The notes beneath the pieces are model-generated. The model searched no databases. It worked only from the letters and a program-made list of their open reading frames with translations, and was not told the origin of the DNA. A DNA stretch of 6,310 bases from Ramlibacter sp. (GTDB lineage Bacteria; Pseudomonadota; Gammaproteobacteria; Burkholderiales; Burkholderiaceae_C): positions 1-6,310 of the forward strand of contig JAMPXR010000158.1 of the NCBI GenBank assembly GCA_023701085.1. The letters are read 5' to 3'. Position numbers and translations under genes: made by a program. Below are positions 5,420 through 6,310 of the stretch, piece after piece (position 1 is the stretch's first letter; every line of letters begins with the position of its first letter).

Positions 5420-6310
5420 ATGAATCAGAACCTGAACGAAGCCAATGCGGCGGTCATCGCCGAAATCAAGAAAGCGCGACCGCGCCTGATCGACGTCAAG
5501 CCCGCGCGCGACTGCATCCCGGTGCTGCGCGAAGGCCGCACGCTGCTGCACGCGGGGCCGCCGATCGCCTGGCGCGATATGACCGGCCCGATGCAGGGTG
5601 CGGTGGTGGGCGCCTGCCTGTTCGAGGGCTGGGCGGCGACGGCGGCGCAGGCCGAGGGGCTGGCCGCCTCCGGCGCGATCCGATTCGCGCCCTGCCATGA
5701 CCATTCCGCGGTCGGCCCGATGGGCGGCATCACCTCGCCGAACATGCCGGTGCTGGTGGTGCGCAACGCCGAGCAGGGCAACTACGCCTACTGCAACCTG
5801 AACGAGGGCATCGGCAAGGTGATGCGCTTCGGCGCCTACGAGGGCGAAGTGCAGACGCGGCTGGCCTGGATGCGCGACGTGCTGGGGCCGACGCTGTCGC
5901 ACGCGCTCGCGCGCATGCCCGAGGGCGTGGACCTCACGGCCCTGATGGCGCAGGCCATCACCATGGGCGACGAATTTCACCAGCGCAACATCGCCGCGTC
6001 GGCGCTGCTGCTGAGGGCGTTGGCCGGCGACATCGTCGCCACCGGCGTGCCAGCGCAGGACAAGGAGGACGTGCTGCGCTTCCTGGGCCGCACCGACCAG
6101 TTCTTCCTCAACGTGGCGATGGCCTATTGCAAGTGCGTGATGGACGCGGCGGCCCGTATCAAGGCCGGGACCATCGTCACCGCGATGACGCGCAACGGGC
6201 GCGACTTCGGCATCCGCGTCAGCGGCCTGGGCGAGCGCTGGTTCACCGCGCCGGTGAACACGCCGGCCGGCCTGTTCTTCACCGGCTACTCGCAGGAGGA
6301 CGCCAACACC
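5420..6310 (+). CDS. ylbE: YlbE/AllG family (DUF1116) protein, oxamate-carbamoyltransferase-type subunit (partial, 3' end missing)
   Basis: The first 297 codons are visible and the frame is open to the right edge; the E. coli family member has roughly 420 residues, so about 120 are missing. Landmarks typical of the family: ANAAVIAEIKKARPRLIDV (9-27), LLHAGPPIAW (42-51), MTGPMQGAVVGACLFEGW (54-71), PCHDHSAVGPMGGITS (91-106), YCNLNEGIGKVMRFGAY (124-140), ITMGDEFHQRN (180-190), TDQFFLNVAMAYCK (225-238), TAMTRNG (254-260) and SGLGERWFTAPVNTP (268-282). From memory these blocks are near-identical in E. coli YlbE, so this is probably a true orthologue and not a distant DUF1116 relative. It is the second gene of the fdrA operon. 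With FdrA and a YlbF/AllH-type partner (expected downstream) it should form the cytoplasmic complex that makes carbamoyl phosphate. The catalytic residues are not known to me; conserved His at 44, 93, 95 and 187 are candidates only. Confidence 0.93.
   Translation, partial: MNQNLNEANAAVIAEIKKARPRLIDVKPARDCIPVLREGRTLLHAGPPIAWRDMTGPMQGAVVGACLFEGWAATAAQAEGLAASGAIRFAPCHDHSAVGPMGGITSPNMPVLVVRNAEQGNYAYCNLNEGIGKVMRFGAYEGEVQTRLAWMRDVLGPTLSHALARMPEGVDLTALMAQAITMGDEFHQRNIAASALLLRALAGDIVATGVPAQDKEDVLRFLGRTDQFFLNVAMAYCKCVMDAAARIKAGTIVTAMTRNGRDFGIRVSGLGERWFTAPVNTPAGLFFTGYSQEDANT

Noticed and set aside
3661..5421. A 586-codon open frame on the minus strand opposite fdrA
   Set aside because: It has low-complexity His/Arg/Gln/Ala composition, no domain, and mirrors fdrA codon bias.

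Overview
The window comes from a high-GC proteobacterium. The codon use, the short spacings and the gene types fit a betaproteobacterium (Burkholderiales-like), but no rRNA or other taxonomic marker is present, so this is inference. It holds five protein genes in two modules: two run leftward on the minus strand from about 2009 to the left edge, one runs leftward alone, and two run rightward to the right edge. Two genes are cut by the window ends.

Left module (1-2009, minus strand). This is a complete octaheme c-type cytochrome with seven CXXCH motifs and one CXXCK as the fourth motif. That layout, and every catalytic and calcium-site residue I can align from memory, matches octaheme nitrite reductase (ONR, the Thioalkalivibrio TvNiR type), a periplasmic enzyme reducing nitrite to ammonium. 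Three bases after its stop begins a partial gene for a membrane-anchored protein whose visible end looks like the start of a TPR domain. It is plausibly an NrfG/CcmI-like cytochrome c assembly factor, which would make sense beside a cytochrome needing heme attached at CXXCK.

Right module (2280-6310). A carbamate kinase gene on the minus strand is divergent from fdrA and a ylbE/allG (DUF1116) gene on the plus strand. In E. coli these families lie together (fdrA-ylbE-ylbF-ybcF, also called allFGHK). There they form an oxamate carbamoyltransferase that phosphorolyses oxalurate from allantoin to oxamate and carbamoyl phosphate, which carbamate kinase converts to ATP, CO2 and ammonia. The third subunit (ylbF/allH, DUF2877) would be expected just beyond the right edge.

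Regulation. The 424-base divergent region 3315-3738 carries a perfect FNR/ANR-type box (TTGAT-N4-ATCAA) at 3651-3664. It lies 23 bases before a -10-like hexamer, the geometry of an FNR class II promoter for fdrA. A second box with one mismatch lies at 2113-2126, upstream of the octaheme cytochrome. The two modules are biochemically unrelated but may therefore share oxygen- or nitrogen-oxide-responsive control, and both release ammonia. A set of GC-rich hairpins between carbamate kinase and the cytochrome (2222-2275) may separate their transcripts. I see no tRNA, rRNA, CRISPR array, insertion sequence or phage gene.
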